A stretch of 64,000 nt of DNA from Agrococcus jejuensis (GCF_900099705.1 NZ_LT629695.1:868001-932000); one strand, 5' to 3'; positions 1 through 9,552 are shown, numbered from the stretch's first letter. Translations and numbers: made by a program. Notes: generated by a model from the letters alone, not told the origin.

Positions 1-2
1 AC

Positions 3-335
3 ATCCAGGTGCGCTCGGTGCTCGGTCGCTACCTCGAGCACTCGCGCGTGTTCTGCTTCCTCAACGGCGGCGACGAGGAGGTGTGGATCGGCTCGGCCGA
101 CATGATGCACCGCAACCTCGACCGCCGCGTCGAGACGCTCATCCGCCTCACGTCGACCGAGCACATGGACGACATCGCCGCGCACTTCGACACGGCGATG
201 GCCCCCACGACGGCGTCGTGGTGGGCAGAGCCCGACGGCACGTGGACGCGCCACGCGTTCGACGACGACGGCAAGCCGCTCGCCGACCTGCAGCGCGACC
301 GCATGATCGCGATCCAGCGGAGGCGTCGCCGGTGA
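3..335 (+). CDS. ppk1: Polyphosphate kinase 1, C-terminal end (5' part lies outside the window)
   Basis: This is the C-terminal 110 codons of a cytoplasmic polyphosphate kinase, which reversibly transfers the ATP gamma-phosphate to polyphosphate. The sequence shows the very conserved PPK1 stretch [13 protein letters not shown], then [20 protein letters not shown] and LDRRVE, which belong to the last phospholipase-D-like domain. The reading frame is open from the first bases, so the start lies upstream of the window. The stop codon overlaps the GTG start of the next gene in a GTGA tetranucleotide, implying one transcript. The neighbour is a MutT1-like gene, as I recall for ppk1 in Mycobacterium tuberculosis. 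Nearby pstSCAB fits a phosphate-metabolism neighbourhood. Confidence 0.93.
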   Translation: MQVRSVLGRYLEHSRVFCFLNGGDEEVWIGSADMMHRNLDRRVETLIRLTSTEHMDDIAAHFDTAMAPTTASWWAEPDGTWTRHAFDDDGKPLADLQRDRMIAIQRRRRR

Positions 336-1255
336 CGCCGCAGCTCGCCGCGGGCGTCGGCCTGTGGCGTCGCACGACCGACGGCATCGAGGTGCTGCTC
401 GTCGAGCGCACGAAGCACCGCGACCTGTCGCTGCCGAAGGGCAAGCTCGACCCGGGCGAGGCGCTGCCTGCGTGCGCCGTACGCGAGCTCGAGGAGGAGA
501 CGGGCTACCGCGTCACGCTGCAGGCGCCGCTCGGCACGAGCGAGTACCGCCTGCCGACAGGGCAGGACAAGGTCGTCTACTACTGGCAGGCCGAGCTGCG
601 CGACCGGGATCCCGCGCACGCGTTCGCCCCGAACGACGAGATCATGGCGCTGCACTGGCTGCCGCTGGCCGAGGCCGTGTCGCGCTGCACGTACGAGCAC
701 GACGCCGTGCTCGTGCGCAGGCTCGCGGAGCGCATCGAGGCCGGCGAGGCCGACACGTTCGCGATCATCGCGCTGCGCCACGCGAAGGCCGCCGACCCGT
801 ACATGTGGGACCGCGACGACGCGTCGCGCACCCTCACGTCGCGCGGCGAGCGGCAGGCGCGTCAGGTGGCGCCGTCGATCGCGGCGTTCGGCGTGCAGAG
901 CGTGCTGACGTCGACGGCCGTGCGCTGCCGGCAGACCGTCGCGCCGCTCGCCGCAGTCGCGGGCCTCGAGCCGCGCGCGGTGCGCTCACTCGCGCAGGAC
1001 ACGTACATGGGTCGCGGCGACCGCCTGCTGCGCCGCGTGACGAAGGCGCTGCGGCACCGCCGCACGACGGTGCTGTGCAGCCACCTGCCGGTCATCCCCG
1101 TCATCGTCGACGCCGTCGCGACGGCGACCGCAACGCCCGACACGCCCTCGCTGCACCGCGGCGCGATGCTGCACACCGCCGACTTCACGGTGCTGCACGT
1201 CGGCGGCGCCGACGGTCGCGTGCTCGCGGTCGAGACGCACGGCGCCCCGCACTGA
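332..1255 (+). CDS. mutT1: MutT1-like Nudix hydrolase with C-terminal histidine phosphatase domain
   Basis: A two-domain protein of 307 aa, like mycobacterial MutT1, which hydrolyses 8-oxo-dGTP and diadenosine polyphosphates. The N-terminal half carries an intact Nudix box: G at the start of GKLDPGE, then REL, EE and TGY with correct spacing. The C-terminal half has the SixA-type histidine phosphatase signature LRHAKA and a second catalytic-type histidine in CSHLP. I chose GTG at 332 because GGAGG sits 8 nt upstream (319-323) and it overlaps the ppk1 stop by four bases; longer upstream in-frame starts would run through ppk1 coding sequence. Likely cotranscribed with ppk1. Substrate specificity is inferred from the family. 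Confidence 0.9.
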   Translation: MTPQLAAGVGLWRRTTDGIEVLLVERTKHRDLSLPKGKLDPGEALPACAVRELEEETGYRVTLQAPLGTSEYRLPTGQDKVVYYWQAELRDRDPAHAFAPNDEIMALHWLPLAEAVSRCTYEHDAVLVRRLAERIEAGEADTFAIIALRHAKAADPYMWDRDDASRTLTSRGERQARQVAPSIAAFGVQSVLTSTAVRCRQTVAPLAAVAGLEPRAVRSLAQDTYMGRGDRLLRRVTKALRHRRTTVLCSHLPVIPVIVDAVATATATPDTPSLHRGAMLHTADFTVLHVGGADGRVLAVETHGAPH

Positions 1256-1359
1256 CGACGCGCGTGCGCCGTCGCCGTGACCCCGCACGCACCGCCCGCT
1301 CGGCTCCCGCGGAGGTTCGCCGGATAGGTTCCGTCACGACCCTCGGAGGTGATCCACGC

Positions 1360-1950
1360 ATGCGACGCGCACGAGCGACGACCCCGCTCGCGGCCCTCGT
1401 GCTGGTGCTGGCAGGCTGCGCCGGCACCCAGCAGGGATCCGCCGACGCGTCGCGCGTCGACGTCGCCGTGACCACCGAGTCGCCGCGCGCGGGCGAGGAG
1501 CTCGTGCCCACCGTCGAGGTCGACGGCGACGCCATCCTCGTCGACGTGCCCGACGCCACCTGGCAGCTCACGCTGCTCGACGCCGGCCCCGTCGACCTCG
1601 ACGACGTCGCGATGTTCGACGGCTCCGCGACCGAGGCGCCCTCCGACGGCACGCACGTCGTGTGGGTGTGCATGGATGCGACGCAGCTGCGGGGCGAGTC
1701 GGGGCAGTGGCTCTCCGACGCCGTGCGTGTCGAGGTGTGGGCGACCGACGACGGGCCCCGCTACGACGACCTCTCGGGCTTCGACTACGAGCCCGCCGGC
1801 CGCGCGCTCGACGTGTACGAGGCCTCCGGCAACGCGCTGAACGAGCCCTACGAGCGCGTGTGCCCCATCTTCGTCGTGCCCGACGACGTCGACGCGTCGA
1901 CGATCGCGTTCGTGCCGAACGGCGGCGAGCCCGTCGTCCTCGAGCGCTGA
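1360..1950 (+). CDS. Putative secreted lipoprotein of unknown function
   Basis: A 196-aa protein starting with a short basic N-terminus, a hydrophobic stretch and the lipobox LVLAGC, so it is probably lipid-anchored on the outer face of the membrane. The ribosome-binding site is nearly perfect (GGAGGTGATC at 1345-1354, 9 nt before ATG). The mature part is acidic, with two further cysteines (WVCMD and RVCPI) that could form a disulfide. A TAGGTT element at about 1325 could be its own -10 box. It lies between mutT1 and the convergent pstB. I do not recognise the family; a small beta-rich secreted domain is a guess. Confidence 0.8.
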   Translation: MRRARATTPLAALVLVLAGCAGTQQGSADASRVDVAVTTESPRAGEELVPTVEVDGDAILVDVPDATWQLTLLDAGPVDLDDVAMFDGSATEAPSDGTHVVWVCMDATQLRGESGQWLSDAVRVEVWATDDGPRYDDLSGFDYEPAGRALDVYEASGNALNEPYERVCPIFVVPDDVDASTIAFVPNGGEPVVLER

Positions 1951-1993
1951 GGCTCGAGCACGACGGGCTCGCACGCGGTGCTGCGGGTCGGGA

Positions 1994-2773
1994 TCAGCCG
2001 AAGCGGCCCGAGACATAGTCCTCGGTCGCCTGCACCGAGGGGTTCGAGAAGATCGTCGTCGTCTCGTCGTACTCGATGAGCTTGCCCGGCTTGCCGGTGC
2101 CCGCGATGTTGAAGAACGCCGTCTTGTCGCTCACGCGTGCAGCCTGCTGCATGTTGTGGGTCACGATCACGATCGTGTACTCCTGCTTGAGCTCCTCGAT
2201 GAGGTCCTCGATCGCGAGCGTCGAGATCGGGTCGAGGGCCGAGCAGGGCTCGTCCATCAGCACGACGTCGGGCGAGACCGCGATGGCGCGCGCGATGCAG
2301 AGACGCTGCTGCTGACCGCCAGAGAGGCCCGAGCCGGGCAGGTTGAGGCGGTCCTTGACCTCGTTCCACAGGTTCGCGCCGCGCAGGCTGCTCTCGACGA
2401 GCGCATCCTGGTCGGACTTCGCCATGCGCGCGTTGTTCAGCAGCACGCCGGCGAGCACGTTCTCGCGGATCGACATCGTCGGGAACGGGTTCGGACGCTG
2501 GAAGACCATGCCGATCTGGCGGCGCACGAGCACGGGGTCGACGCCCGCGCCGTAGAGGTCCTCGCCGTCGAGCAGCACGCTGCCCTCGACGCGGGCGCCG
2601 GCGATGACCTCGTGCATGCGGTTGAGCGTGCGGAGGAAGGTGGACTTGCCGCAGCCCGACGGGCCGATGAAGGCCGTCACCGAGCGGGGGGCGATCTCGA
2701 GGGACACGCCCTCGACCGCGAGGAAGTCGCCGTAGTAGACGTTGAGGTCGTCGACCTCGATGCGCTTGGACAC
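1994..2773 (-). CDS. pstB: Phosphate import ATP-binding protein PstB
   Basis: The ATPase of the high-affinity phosphate ABC transporter, 259 aa, the usual family length. Visible motifs are Walker [10 protein letters not shown], the PstB-typical [10 protein letters not shown] segment, the ABC signature LSGGQQQR, Walker B VVLMDEP and the switch histidine in VTHNMQQA. The start chosen is GTG at 2773 (protein begins [10 protein letters not shown]), with AGGAG about 8 nt upstream. It lies 26 nt downstream of pstA and is the last gene of pstSCAB, so expression should follow the PHO-box promoter before pstS. Acts at the cytoplasmic face of PstCA. Confidence 0.97.
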   Translation of the reverse strand: MSKRIEVDDLNVYYGDFLAVEGVSLEIAPRSVTAFIGPSGCGKSTFLRTLNRMHEVIAGARVEGSVLLDGEDLYGAGVDPVLVRRQIGMVFQRPNPFPTMSIRENVLAGVLLNNARMAKSDQDALVESSLRGANLWNEVKDRLNLPGSGLSGGQQQRLCIARAIAVSPDVVLMDEPCSALDPISTLAIEDLIEELKQEYTIVIVTHNMQQAARVSDKTAFFNIAGTGKPGKLIEYDETTTIFSNPSVQATEDYVSGRFG

Positions 2774-2799
2774 GGAAGTGGTCTCCTGGTTCCTGCGGC

Positions 2800-3879
2800 T
2801 CAGCCGCGCAGCTTGGGGGCGAAGATCTTGGCGATGAGGCGCGCGACGAGGTTGAGCGCCATGACGATGAGGATGAGCGTCAGCGCGCCCGCCCACGCCC
2901 TGGCGACGGCCTCGTCGGGGTTCGTGCCCTGGTTCTGGTACTGGTTGTAGACGAACACGGGCAGCGTCATCATGCGTCCGTCGAACAGGTTCATGTTGAG
3001 GCTCGTCGTGAAGCCGGCCGTGAGCAGCAGCGGCGCCGTCTCGCCGATGACGCGCGAGATCGAGAGCATGATGCCCGTCATGATGCCGGCGATCGTCGTG
3101 GGCAGCACGACCTTCACGATCGTGCGCCACTTCGGCACGCCGAGGGCGTACGCCGCCTCGCGCAGCTCGTTCGGCACGATGCGCAGCAGCTCCTCGCTCG
3201 AGCGCACGACCACGGGGATCATGAGCACGGCGAGGGCGAGCGAGCCCATGACGCCCATCGAGGCACCGGGTCCGAGGAAGATCGAGAAGACGGCGAAGAT
3301 GAAGAGGCCCGCGACGATCGACGGGATGCCCGTCATGACGTCGACGAAGAACGTGATGGCCTTCGCGATGCGACCCTTGCCGCCGTACTCGACGAGGTAG
3401 ATCGACGTCATGAGGCCGATCGGCACCGAGATGATCGTCGCGGCGAGGGTGATGAGGATCGTGCCCCAGATCGCGTGGATCGCGCCACCGCCGGTGCCGA
3501 CGACGCCGCGCATCGACGACGAGAAGTACTCGACGTCGAACCGCTCGATGCCCGACGAGATGACCGTGTAGAGCAGCGAGACGAGCGGGATGATCGCGAT
3601 GATGAACGCGCTCGACACGAGCGCGGTGACGAAGCGGTCGATCGCGTGGCGCGGGCTCTCGCTGAGGCGCGACAGCACGTAGATGACCACGAGGTAGAGG
3701 ATCGCGCCGACGACGAGCGTGCCGGCGACGTTGAAGTCCGACGCGGCCGAGCCCATGTTGATGAGCGCGAAGACGACGCCGGAGACGGCCATGGCGGCGA
3801 CGAGGGTGACCCACGTCGCCCACTTCGGCAGGCGACCTGCTGCGAGCGAGCTCGTCTCGCGCGTGACGACGGCGGTCAT
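2800..3879 (-). CDS. pstA: Phosphate ABC transporter permease PstA
   Basis: A 359-aa integral membrane permease, one of the two channel subunits of the Pst phosphate importer. The first third holds three extra hydrophobic segments, after which comes the typical permease core with the [20 protein letters not shown] coupling loop that contacts PstB. The start is ATG at 3879, which overlaps the pstC stop in a TGATG arrangement, so the two subunits are probably translationally coupled at a 1:1 ratio. The 360-residue length is somewhat longer than E. coli PstA because of the N-terminal extension. Confidence 0.96.
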   Translation of the reverse strand: MTAVVTRETSSLAAGRLPKWATWVTLVAAMAVSGVVFALINMGSAASDFNVAGTLVVGAILYLVVIYVLSRLSESPRHAIDRFVTALVSSAFIIAIIPLVSLLYTVISSGIERFDVEYFSSSMRGVVGTGGGAIHAIWGTILITLAATIISVPIGLMTSIYLVEYGGKGRIAKAITFFVDVMTGIPSIVAGLFIFAVFSIFLGPGASMGVMGSLALAVLMIPVVVRSSEELLRIVPNELREAAYALGVPKWRTIVKVVLPTTIAGIMTGIMLSISRVIGETAPLLLTAGFTTSLNMNLFDGRMMTLPVFVYNQYQNQGTNPDEAVARAWAGALTLILIVMALNLVARLIAKIFAPKLRG

Positions 3880-4865
3880 CAGTTGGCTCCGGAGAACTGG
3901 GCGCGACGGTTGACGATCGCGCGGGCGATGGCGTTCACGAGGAACGTGACGACGAAGAGCACGAGGCCCGTGGCGATGAGCGTGTTCACGCCGTTGCCGT
4001 GCGCCTCGGGGAACTGCAGGGCGATGTTCGCGGGGATGGGCGTCGGGTTCGTCGACGTGAGCAGCTCGAAGCTGATGACGCCGGACACCGAGAGCACCAT
4101 CGTGACGGCCATGGTCTCGCCGAGCGCGCGACCGAGGGCGAGCATCGCCGCGGAGACCATGCCGCCGCGGGCGAAGGGCAGCACGGCCATGCGGATCATC
4201 TCCCAGCGCGTCGCGCCGAGCGCGAGCGCCGCCTCCTCGTGGAGTCGCGGCGCCTGCAGGAAGACCTCTCGGCAGATGGCGGTCATGATCGGCAGGATCA
4301 TGACGGCGAGCACGAGCGAGGCGGTGAGGATCGTGTTGCCCGTCGCCGACGCCTGGCCGCTGAAGAGCGGGAACCAGCCGAGGTTGGCGTTGAGCCATGC
4401 GTAGAAGGGCTGCACGAAGCCTGCGAGCGTGAGCGCGCCCCAGAGGCCGAAGACGACCGAGGGCACCGCGGCGAGCAGGTCGATGACGTAGCCGAGCACG
4501 GCGGCGAAGCGGCGCGGGGCGTAGTGGGAGATGAAGAGCGCGATGCCGATCGCGATGGGGGCCGCGATGACGAGCGCGATGAGCGACGCCCAGACGGTGC
4601 CGAACGCGAGCGGCACGACGTACTCGAGGAACGACCGGTCGCGGAGGATCGTGTTGTCCTCGCTCGACAGGCCGGGGATGCTCTGCGCGACGAGGAAGAC
4701 CGCCACCGCTGCGAGCACGAGCAGGATGATGATGCCCGCGCCGAGCGCGGTCCCCGAGAAGATCGAGTCGCCGAGGCGACGGACTGCGGGCCGCGCCTGC
4801 TGCGTGGCCTTCGGCGGCAGCGCAGGCTCTTCCTGCTGCTGCTGCGCCGTGGAGCTGGTCGTCAT
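3879..4865 (-). CDS. pstC: Phosphate ABC transporter permease PstC
   Basis: A 328-aa membrane subunit that pairs with PstA. After a Gln/Pro-rich cytoplasmic N-terminus (about residues 1-40) come six hydrophobic segments and the [20 protein letters not shown] coupling motif. The ATG at 4865 is the only sensible start; no strong Shine-Dalgarno sequence is visible before it. Upstream there is a 99-nt gap to pstS that holds a 43-nt hairpin (4907-4949), which may lower read-through so that the permeases are made in smaller amounts than the binding protein. Confidence 0.96.
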   Translation of the reverse strand: MTTSSTAQQQQEEPALPPKATQQARPAVRRLGDSIFSGTALGAGIIILLVLAAVAVFLVAQSIPGLSSEDNTILRDRSFLEYVVPLAFGTVWASLIALVIAAPIAIGIALFISHYAPRRFAAVLGYVIDLLAAVPSVVFGLWGALTLAGFVQPFYAWLNANLGWFPLFSGQASATGNTILTASLVLAVMILPIMTAICREVFLQAPRLHEEAALALGATRWEMIRMAVLPFARGGMVSAAMLALGRALGETMAVTMVLSVSGVISFELLTSTNPTPIPANIALQFPEAHGNGVNTLIATGLVLFVVTFLVNAIARAIVNRRAQFSGAN

Positions 4866-4906
4866 GCCGCGTCGGCCCTTCGTGTCGGAAGCGGTGGCAG
4901 TGGTGT

Positions 4907-4949
4907 GGGGCTGATGACCAGGATGCCCTGCATCCCGGCCATCAGCCCC
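4907..4949 (-). terminator. Long intergenic hairpin between pstS and pstC (attenuator or 3'-stabiliser)
   Basis: Read on the minus strand, GGGGCTGATG pairs perfectly with CATCAGCCCC, and the inner ten bases on each side also pair (two G-U pairs), giving a 20-bp uninterrupted stem with a 3-nt loop. No U-run follows. Such hairpins after a binding-protein gene commonly set a high binding-protein to permease ratio by partial termination or by protecting the upstream mRNA; that role is inferred. Confidence 0.8.
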
Positions 4950-4964
4950 AAGTCGATCAGAGGA

Positions 4965-6062
4965 TCAGCCCTCGACCTGGATCAGGTCGATGGCAGCCTC
5001 GATCTGCGTGCGCAGCTCGTCGTTGATCGGAGCGGAGCCGGCGTTCTCGGCAGCGGCGTCCTGGCCCTCGGCCGAGGCGACGTACGAGAAGTACGCCTGC
5101 ACGGTCGCGGCGACCTCGGGGTCCTCGTACGAGGTGCAGCCGATGAGGTACGAGACGAGCGCGATCGGGTACGCGCCGTCGGCGGCAGCGGCCGGGTCGA
5201 CGTCGAAGACGAGGTCGGCGTCGCCGCGGCCCTCCTCCTGCGTCGCACCGGCGACGAGCTCAGCAGCGGCCTCGGGCGAGAACGGGACGTACTCCTCGCC
5301 GACCTGCACCGCGACGGTGCCGAGGTCGCCGGCCTGCGACGCGTCGGCGAAGCCGATCGTGCCCTGGCCGCCGCCCACGCGGTCGACGACGCCCGAGGTG
5401 CCCTGGGCAGCCTCGCCGCCCTGGATGGGCCACTCGTCGGAGGCCTCGTAGGTCCACACGTCAGCAGCCGTGGCCTCGAGGTACGACGTGAACGTCTCCT
5501 GCGTGCCCGAGGCGTCCGAGCGGTGCACCGGCGAGACCGCGAGGTCGGGCAGCGTCGCGTCGGGGTTCTGCTCGGCGATCGCCGGGTCGTTCCAGTTCGT
5601 GATCGTGCCTGCGAAGAGGCCGGCGATCGTCGCTGCGTCGAGGTTCAGCGTGTCGACGCCGTCGATGTTGAAGATGACGGCGACGGGCGAGATGTAGACG
5701 GGGATCTCGATGATGTCGTCGGTCGTGCACGAGCCGAAGCCGCCAGCGGCGAGCTCCTCCTCGTTGAACGCGCGGTCCGAGCCGATGAAGTTCGACGCAC
5801 CGGCGAGGAAGTTGTCGCGGCCCACGCCCGAGCCCGTGGGCTCGTAGATGACGTCCGAGTCGGGGTTCGCCTCGAGGAACGCGGCGACCCAGGCCTCCTG
5901 CGCTGCCGTCTGCGATGACGCGCCCGTGGCCTCGATGGTGCCGGTGACGCCACCCTCGACGGCCTCGCCGCCCGAGGTGCCCTCGTTCGCGGCGCAGGAG
6001 GCGAGGAGGATGCTGCCGACGCCGGCGATGAGCGCCGCGCGGCCGAGCTTCGTGATCTTCAC
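4965..6062 (-). CDS. pstS: Phosphate-binding lipoprotein PstS
   Basis: The extracytoplasmic substrate-binding protein of the phosphate importer, 365 aa. It begins with a signal peptide and the lipobox LLASC, so it is membrane-anchored as expected in a Gram-positive cell. Phosphate-contact signatures of the family are visible: GASSQ near the mature N-terminus, the EPTGSGVGR segment, IGSDRA, and HRSDASGTQETF. The start is GTG at 6062 with AAAGGGA about 8 nt upstream; an ATG further upstream would add unconserved sequence. It heads the pstSCAB operon behind three 11-bp PHO-box repeats, so induction by phosphate limitation through PhoP is expected. Confidence 0.97.
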   Translation of the reverse strand: MKITKLGRAALIAGVGSILLASCAANEGTSGGEAVEGGVTGTIEATGASSQTAAQEAWVAAFLEANPDSDVIYEPTGSGVGRDNFLAGASNFIGSDRAFNEEELAAGGFGSCTTDDIIEIPVYISPVAVIFNIDGVDTLNLDAATIAGLFAGTITNWNDPAIAEQNPDATLPDLAVSPVHRSDASGTQETFTSYLEATAADVWTYEASDEWPIQGGEAAQGTSGVVDRVGGGQGTIGFADASQAGDLGTVAVQVGEEYVPFSPEAAAELVAGATQEEGRGDADLVFDVDPAAAADGAYPIALVSYLIGCTSYEDPEVAATVQAYFSYVASAEGQDAAAENAGSAPINDELRTQIEAAIDLIQVEG

Positions 6063-6138
6063 GCTGTGATCCCTTTCGGAATGTGGGGAGTGCGGGGAGG
6101 AGCCCCGCATCGTCAGGCGCAGCAAAGGCGCCTCGCCC

Positions 6139-6144
6139 ACGGTA
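6139..6144 (-). promoter_or_regulatory. Probable -10 box of the pstS promoter
   Basis: Minus-strand TACCGT lies 28 bp downstream of the PHO-box repeats and about 76 bp upstream of the pstS start. This spacing lets PhoP sit over the -35 region. Assigned by pattern only. Confidence 0.5.
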
Positions 6145-6171
6145 GGGATCGGTCATGGCCCGCATGCCCTC

Positions 6172-6204
6172 GCCAGGTGAACGACAGGTGAACGCGCTCG
6201 GAAC
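6172..6204 (-). promoter_or_regulatory. PHO box: three 11-bp direct repeats upstream of pstS
   Basis: On the minus strand three contiguous 11-mers occur: GTTCCGAGCGC, GTTCACCTGTC and GTTCACCTGGC. The last two match the actinobacterial PhoP (OmpR-type regulator) consensus beginning GTTCACC; the first is degenerate. Position just upstream of the pstS promoter makes this the phosphate-starvation control site of pstSCAB. Confidence 0.88.
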
Positions 6205-6338
6205 GTCTCGCTCGCCGATGGCGCGCATCCAGGTGCGGAGACGATGATGCCGGGCCGCGGAACGCCTCACGGCGGAAGGCCGCTCGAAGCGGCGAATATT
6301 GGAGCCCGGGGTTCGCGGCCCGGCGACGACCACTGTAG

Positions 6339-6359
6339 CGAACCCGGCCGCAGGGTTCG
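6339..6359. terminator. Small hairpin between the divergent-side pstS region and the lipoprotein gene end
   Basis: CGAACCC and GGGTTCG form a 7-bp stem around a 7-nt loop, 47 bp beyond the stop codon of the minus-strand gene ending at 6406. It could terminate that transcript. No T-run is present, so the call is tentative. The rest of 6205-6405 shows only GC-rich sequence without a convincing gene. Confidence 0.4.
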
Positions 6360-6405
6360 AGCGCGTTCGCGCGCCGCGAAGGCTCGGGCGTGTCCGCCGA
6401 GGGCG

Positions 6406-6996
6406 TCAGACGACGGGGACGGTGAAGTCCCAGACCTCGCCGGTCTCGTTGCAGGTGATGCGCCACGTGTCGAGCGCCCACGTGTCGGGCACCTGGTAGA
6501 TCGCGTCGGCGTCGACGAACGACGGCTGCCTGCCCGCCATGAACAGGTCGTCCTCCGCGTACACCGACGTGCCGGAGCTGAGGCCCCACGACTGGCCGGA
6601 CGGCTCGTCGACGAGGTGCACGCGGAACTGGAAGTAGAAGTCGGGCTCGCCGCGCAGCAGCTCGCCCGAGAGGTGCAGGATGACGAGCTGGTAGCCGGGC
6701 TCGGCCGTGACGCCGTTGACGTCGGCATCGACGCGCTGCGCCTCGGTGGCCTCGAACGACCACACGACGGCGGCGCTCGGGTCGTTCTCGAACTCGTACG
6801 GGCCGTCGAGGGGCGTCGCGCTCTCGGTGGGGTCGGTCGCCGGCTGCGTCGCGGGCGTCGACGGCGCGGAGGTCGGCTCGGTCGTCTGCGGCGTCGTCGG
6901 ACCGGGCACGGGGATGACGCAGCCCGCGAGGGTCGCGACCGCCAGCAGTGCGGCGGCGACGCTGCCGAGGCGGCGCGTGCGAGGCGTGGTGTCCAT
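6406..6996 (-). CDS. Putative lipoprotein with Thr/Pro-rich linker
   Basis: A 196-aa protein with a signal peptide ending in the lipobox LATLAGC, followed by a Thr/Pro/Ser-rich linker (about residues 30-62) and a globular C-terminal domain rich in beta-type sequence (YQLVILHLSGELL, FYFQFRVHLVD). The end (WRITCNETGEVWDFTVPV) resembles the extracytoplasmic immunoglobulin-like DUF4352 domains found in Gram-positive lipoproteins, but this is only a resemblance. GGGAGGATCC lies 5 nt before the ATG. It is a stand-alone gene between pstS and a convergently unrelated gene on the same strand. Confidence 0.75.
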   Translation of the reverse strand: MDTTPRTRRLGSVAAALLAVATLAGCVIPVPGPTTPQTTEPTSAPSTPATQPATDPTESATPLDGPYEFENDPSAAVVWSFEATEAQRVDADVNGVTAEPGYQLVILHLSGELLRGEPDFYFQFRVHLVDEPSGQSWGLSSGTSVYAEDDLFMAGRQPSFVDADAIYQVPDTWALDTWRITCNETGEVWDFTVPVV

Positions 6997-7074
6997 GGAT
7001 CCTCCCGAGGCTCGGGTCAGGATAGCCGCGCGACCCGCACGCTCCTTGGACCTTCGCTGGACGCCGCGCGAGCG

Positions 7075-7701
7075 TCAGTGGAGGGCGTCGCGCCGCTGCA
7101 GCGCCGCCGAGGCCGCGAGGTCGTCGGCGAGGGTCGCGAGCCGCGAGGCGCGCGTCGTGAGCCGCGTCGCCGCATCCGCGTCGAACGCGTCGCGCGCATC
7201 CGCCTCCGCGAGCGCGCCGGCGCCGGCGATGCGGCTGAACGCGGCTGCACGGTCGAGCGCGAGCGCGAGGTCGCCGGCGAAGACGCCGCGCAGGATCTCG
7301 TCGGCGAGCACCGCGATCTCCTCGGGCCCCGTGGGCGTCGCGGCGCCGGCCACGACGGGGTCGGCGGTGTGCAGACGCTCGACGCCGACCGTGAAGTGGG
7401 CGGCGACGTCGACCGCCTGCTGCGCCACCATCGTGCGCAGCAGGTGGATGCGCCACAGCGCGCCCGGCAGCGTGTGCGGCCGCGCGTCGGACCACAGCTC
7501 GGCGACGGAGTCGATGCCGTCGTCGGCGGCGAGGGCGAGCAGGCGCTCGACCACGTCGGCGTCGACGTCGGTGCGCACGCGCGCGAGGAGCGCGGCGGCC
7601 GTCTCGTGGGCGAGCTGCACGCGGGCGACGGGATCCATGTCGCCGACGAACTGCTCGAACCATCGCGACGCGTACCGCGCCGGTCGTGCGTGCTGGGCCA
7701 T
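7075..7701 (-). CDS. Conserved actinobacterial protein of unknown function
   Basis: A 208-aa soluble, mostly helical protein without signal peptide or membrane segment. AAGGAGGGGC is placed directly upstream of the ATG at 7701. Recognisable stretches are RYASRWFEQFVGDMDP, ETAAALLARVRTD, GIDSVAELWSDA and LPGALWRIHLLR. I recall similar Microbacteriaceae proteins, sometimes mislabelled as an RNA polymerase subunit, but nothing here resembles RpoB or RpoC. The C-terminal third is Ala-rich and likely forms a helical bundle. No operon partner. Confidence 0.75.
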   Translation of the reverse strand: MAQHARPARYASRWFEQFVGDMDPVARVQLAHETAAALLARVRTDVDADVVERLLALAADDGIDSVAELWSDARPHTLPGALWRIHLLRTMVAQQAVDVAAHFTVGVERLHTADPVVAGAATPTGPEEIAVLADEILRGVFAGDLALALDRAAAFSRIAGAGALAEADARDAFDADAATRLTTRASRLATLADDLAASAALQRRDALH

Positions 7702-7848
7702 GCCCCTCCTTCGAAGCCTCAGGATGCAGCGTCCAGGGTACCGACGGCATTCCCGGCCGATGCGATGGGCACGCGCACCGCATCCGTCCCCCGACTTCCG
7801 CCGTGCGGGGGATCCGCCGGATGCGGGCCGCTGGATAGGAAGGAGGGC

Positions 7849-9543
7849 ATGCGAAGCAGCAGACACCCCAGACCCCCTGTCCGGATGGTCGCGGCGATCG
7901 GCGCAGCAGCGCTGCTCGTCGTCGCCTCGCCCGCCATCGCGAGCGCCGCGCCCGCCCCGCAGCCGGCATCCTCCTCCCCCGCCGCGCAGGTCGACGCGCC
8001 GGTGCCCGAGCTCGCGTGGACCGCGTGCGACGGCGAGGGCCTCGAGGCGTTCGAGTGCGCGACCGCCGCCGTGCCGTCGGACTACGACGAGCCGACGGGC
8101 GACACGACGTCGATCGCGCTCACGCGCCTGCCTGCGACCGACCCGGCGCAGCGCATCGGCAGCCTCTTCCTCAACTTCGGCGGCCCGGGCGGCCCCGGCG
8201 TCTCGACGCTGCACCAGCTCGGCGCGTTCCTCGACCCGCAGGTGCACGCGCAGTTCGACGTCATCGGCTTCGACCCGCGCGGGGTCGGGCTCTCGGACCC
8301 CGTCACGTGCTTCCCCGACGCCGCCTCCGAGCAGGCGTTCCTCGCCGAGGGCATCGCCGTGCCCGTCACGCCCGAGGAGGAGGCGACGACGATCGCGCAG
8401 TTCGGCGTCATGGCGCTCGCGTGCGAGACCCTGTCGGGCTCGCGCATCGAGCACGCGTCGACCGCGAACGTCGCCCGCGACATGGACCTGCTGCGCCAGG
8501 CGGTCGGCGACGAGCAGCTGAGCTACCTCGGCTACTCCTACGGCTCGATCCTCGGCGCGACGTACGGGATGCTCTTCCCCGACCGCGTGCGCGCCCTCGC
8601 GATCGACGGCACGCTCGAGCCCTCCGGCTGGTCGGGCGGCGAGGGATCCATCGGCGTGCGCACCGGGCAGGGCGTCGCCGCGAGCGAGGTGTTCGGCGAG
8701 TTCCTCGACCTGTGCGCCGCGGCCGGCCCCGCATCCTGCTCGCTCGCCTCGACCGGCGACCCGCGCGCTGCCGTCGAGACGCTCTTCGCTCGCCTGCAGC
8801 AGCAGCCCGTCGAGATCCCGAACCCCGACGGCACGACGGTCACGATCGACTACGGCACGGCGGTCGCCGTCGCGTTCCAGTCGATGTACTCGCCCGTCGG
8901 CTTCGGCCCGCTCGCCGACACGTTCACGCAGCTGCTCGCGCTCACGGAGCCGCAGCAGACGATGACGACCCAGCAGCGCGGCGCCGAGCTGAGCGACGTC
9001 GGCGACTGGCTGCGCGAGCTCGGCCTCATCGACGACTACGCAGGCGTCGGCTCGGCGCTCGCGTCGATGTGCGTCGACGGCGAGCACCCGCTGCAGCCGT
9101 GGGACTACCCCGCGCAGGCCGACGCCGCCGACGCCGAGGCGCCGCACTTCGGGCGCTTCCGCTCGTGGGTCGGCGTGCAGTGCGACGTCGTCGAGTTCAC
9201 CGACGACGACGCGTTCATGGGCCCGTGGGACCAGCCGACGCAGGCGCCGGTGCTCGTCATCGGCACGCGCCACGACCCCGCGACGCCGTACGACCAGACG
9301 CAGCCGTACGCCGACCGCTTCGAGAACGCCTCCGTGCTGACGGTCGAGGGCTACGGACACGCGACGATCGGCGTCTCGACGTGCGCGAACGCGGCGATCG
9401 CGACCTACCTCGCGACGCCCGGCGCATCCGTGCCGTCGTCGTGCGAGCAGGACGTCGCGCCGTTCCAGGCGCCGCCCGGCACCCCCGGCACGGCGCCGGC
9501 GTCGCTCGTCGGCGCGCCGGAGGCGCTGGCGCCCGGCGTGTGA
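7849..9543 (+). CDS. Secreted alpha/beta hydrolase, tripeptidyl-aminopeptidase (TAP) type
   Basis: A 564-aa exported hydrolase like the Streptomyces SlpD/SlpE and TAP enzymes that trim peptides outside the cell. A signal peptide spans about residues 1-36 (cleavage after ASAAP-like sequence). The core shows the oxyanion segment NFGGPGGPG, FDPRGVG, the nucleophile elbow GYSYGS, the C-terminal TAP-like domain with the acid in GTRHDPATPY and the catalytic histidine in GYGHATIG. GGAAGGAGGG precedes the ATG by 3-5 nt. No lipobox, so probably released. It is transcribed alone; the dispersed palindromic repeat lies just downstream and may end its transcript. Confidence 0.9.
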   Translation: MRSSRHPRPPVRMVAAIGAAALLVVASPAIASAAPAPQPASSSPAAQVDAPVPELAWTACDGEGLEAFECATAAVPSDYDEPTGDTTSIALTRLPATDPAQRIGSLFLNFGGPGGPGVSTLHQLGAFLDPQVHAQFDVIGFDPRGVGLSDPVTCFPDAASEQAFLAEGIAVPVTPEEEATTIAQFGVMALACETLSGSRIEHASTANVARDMDLLRQAVGDEQLSYLGYSYGSILGATYGMLFPDRVRALAIDGTLEPSGWSGGEGSIGVRTGQGVAASEVFGEFLDLCAAAGPASCSLASTGDPRAAVETLFARLQQQPVEIPNPDGTTVTIDYGTAVAVAFQSMYSPVGFGPLADTFTQLLALTEPQQTMTTQQRGAELSDVGDWLRELGLIDDYAGVGSALASMCVDGEHPLQPWDYPAQADAADAEAPHFGRFRSWVGVQCDVVEFTDDDAFMGPWDQPTQAPVLVIGTRHDPATPYDQTQPYADRFENASVLTVEGYGHATIGVSTCANAAIATYLATPGASVPSSCEQDVAPFQAPPGTPGTAPASLVGAPEALAPGV

Positions 9544-9552
9544 CCTCGGACT

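Noticed and set aside
7702..7848. Possible extension of the hydrolase gene to an upstream start near 6244
   Set aside because: The frame is open only because of GC bias; the signal peptide and GGAAGGAGG site place the start at 7849.
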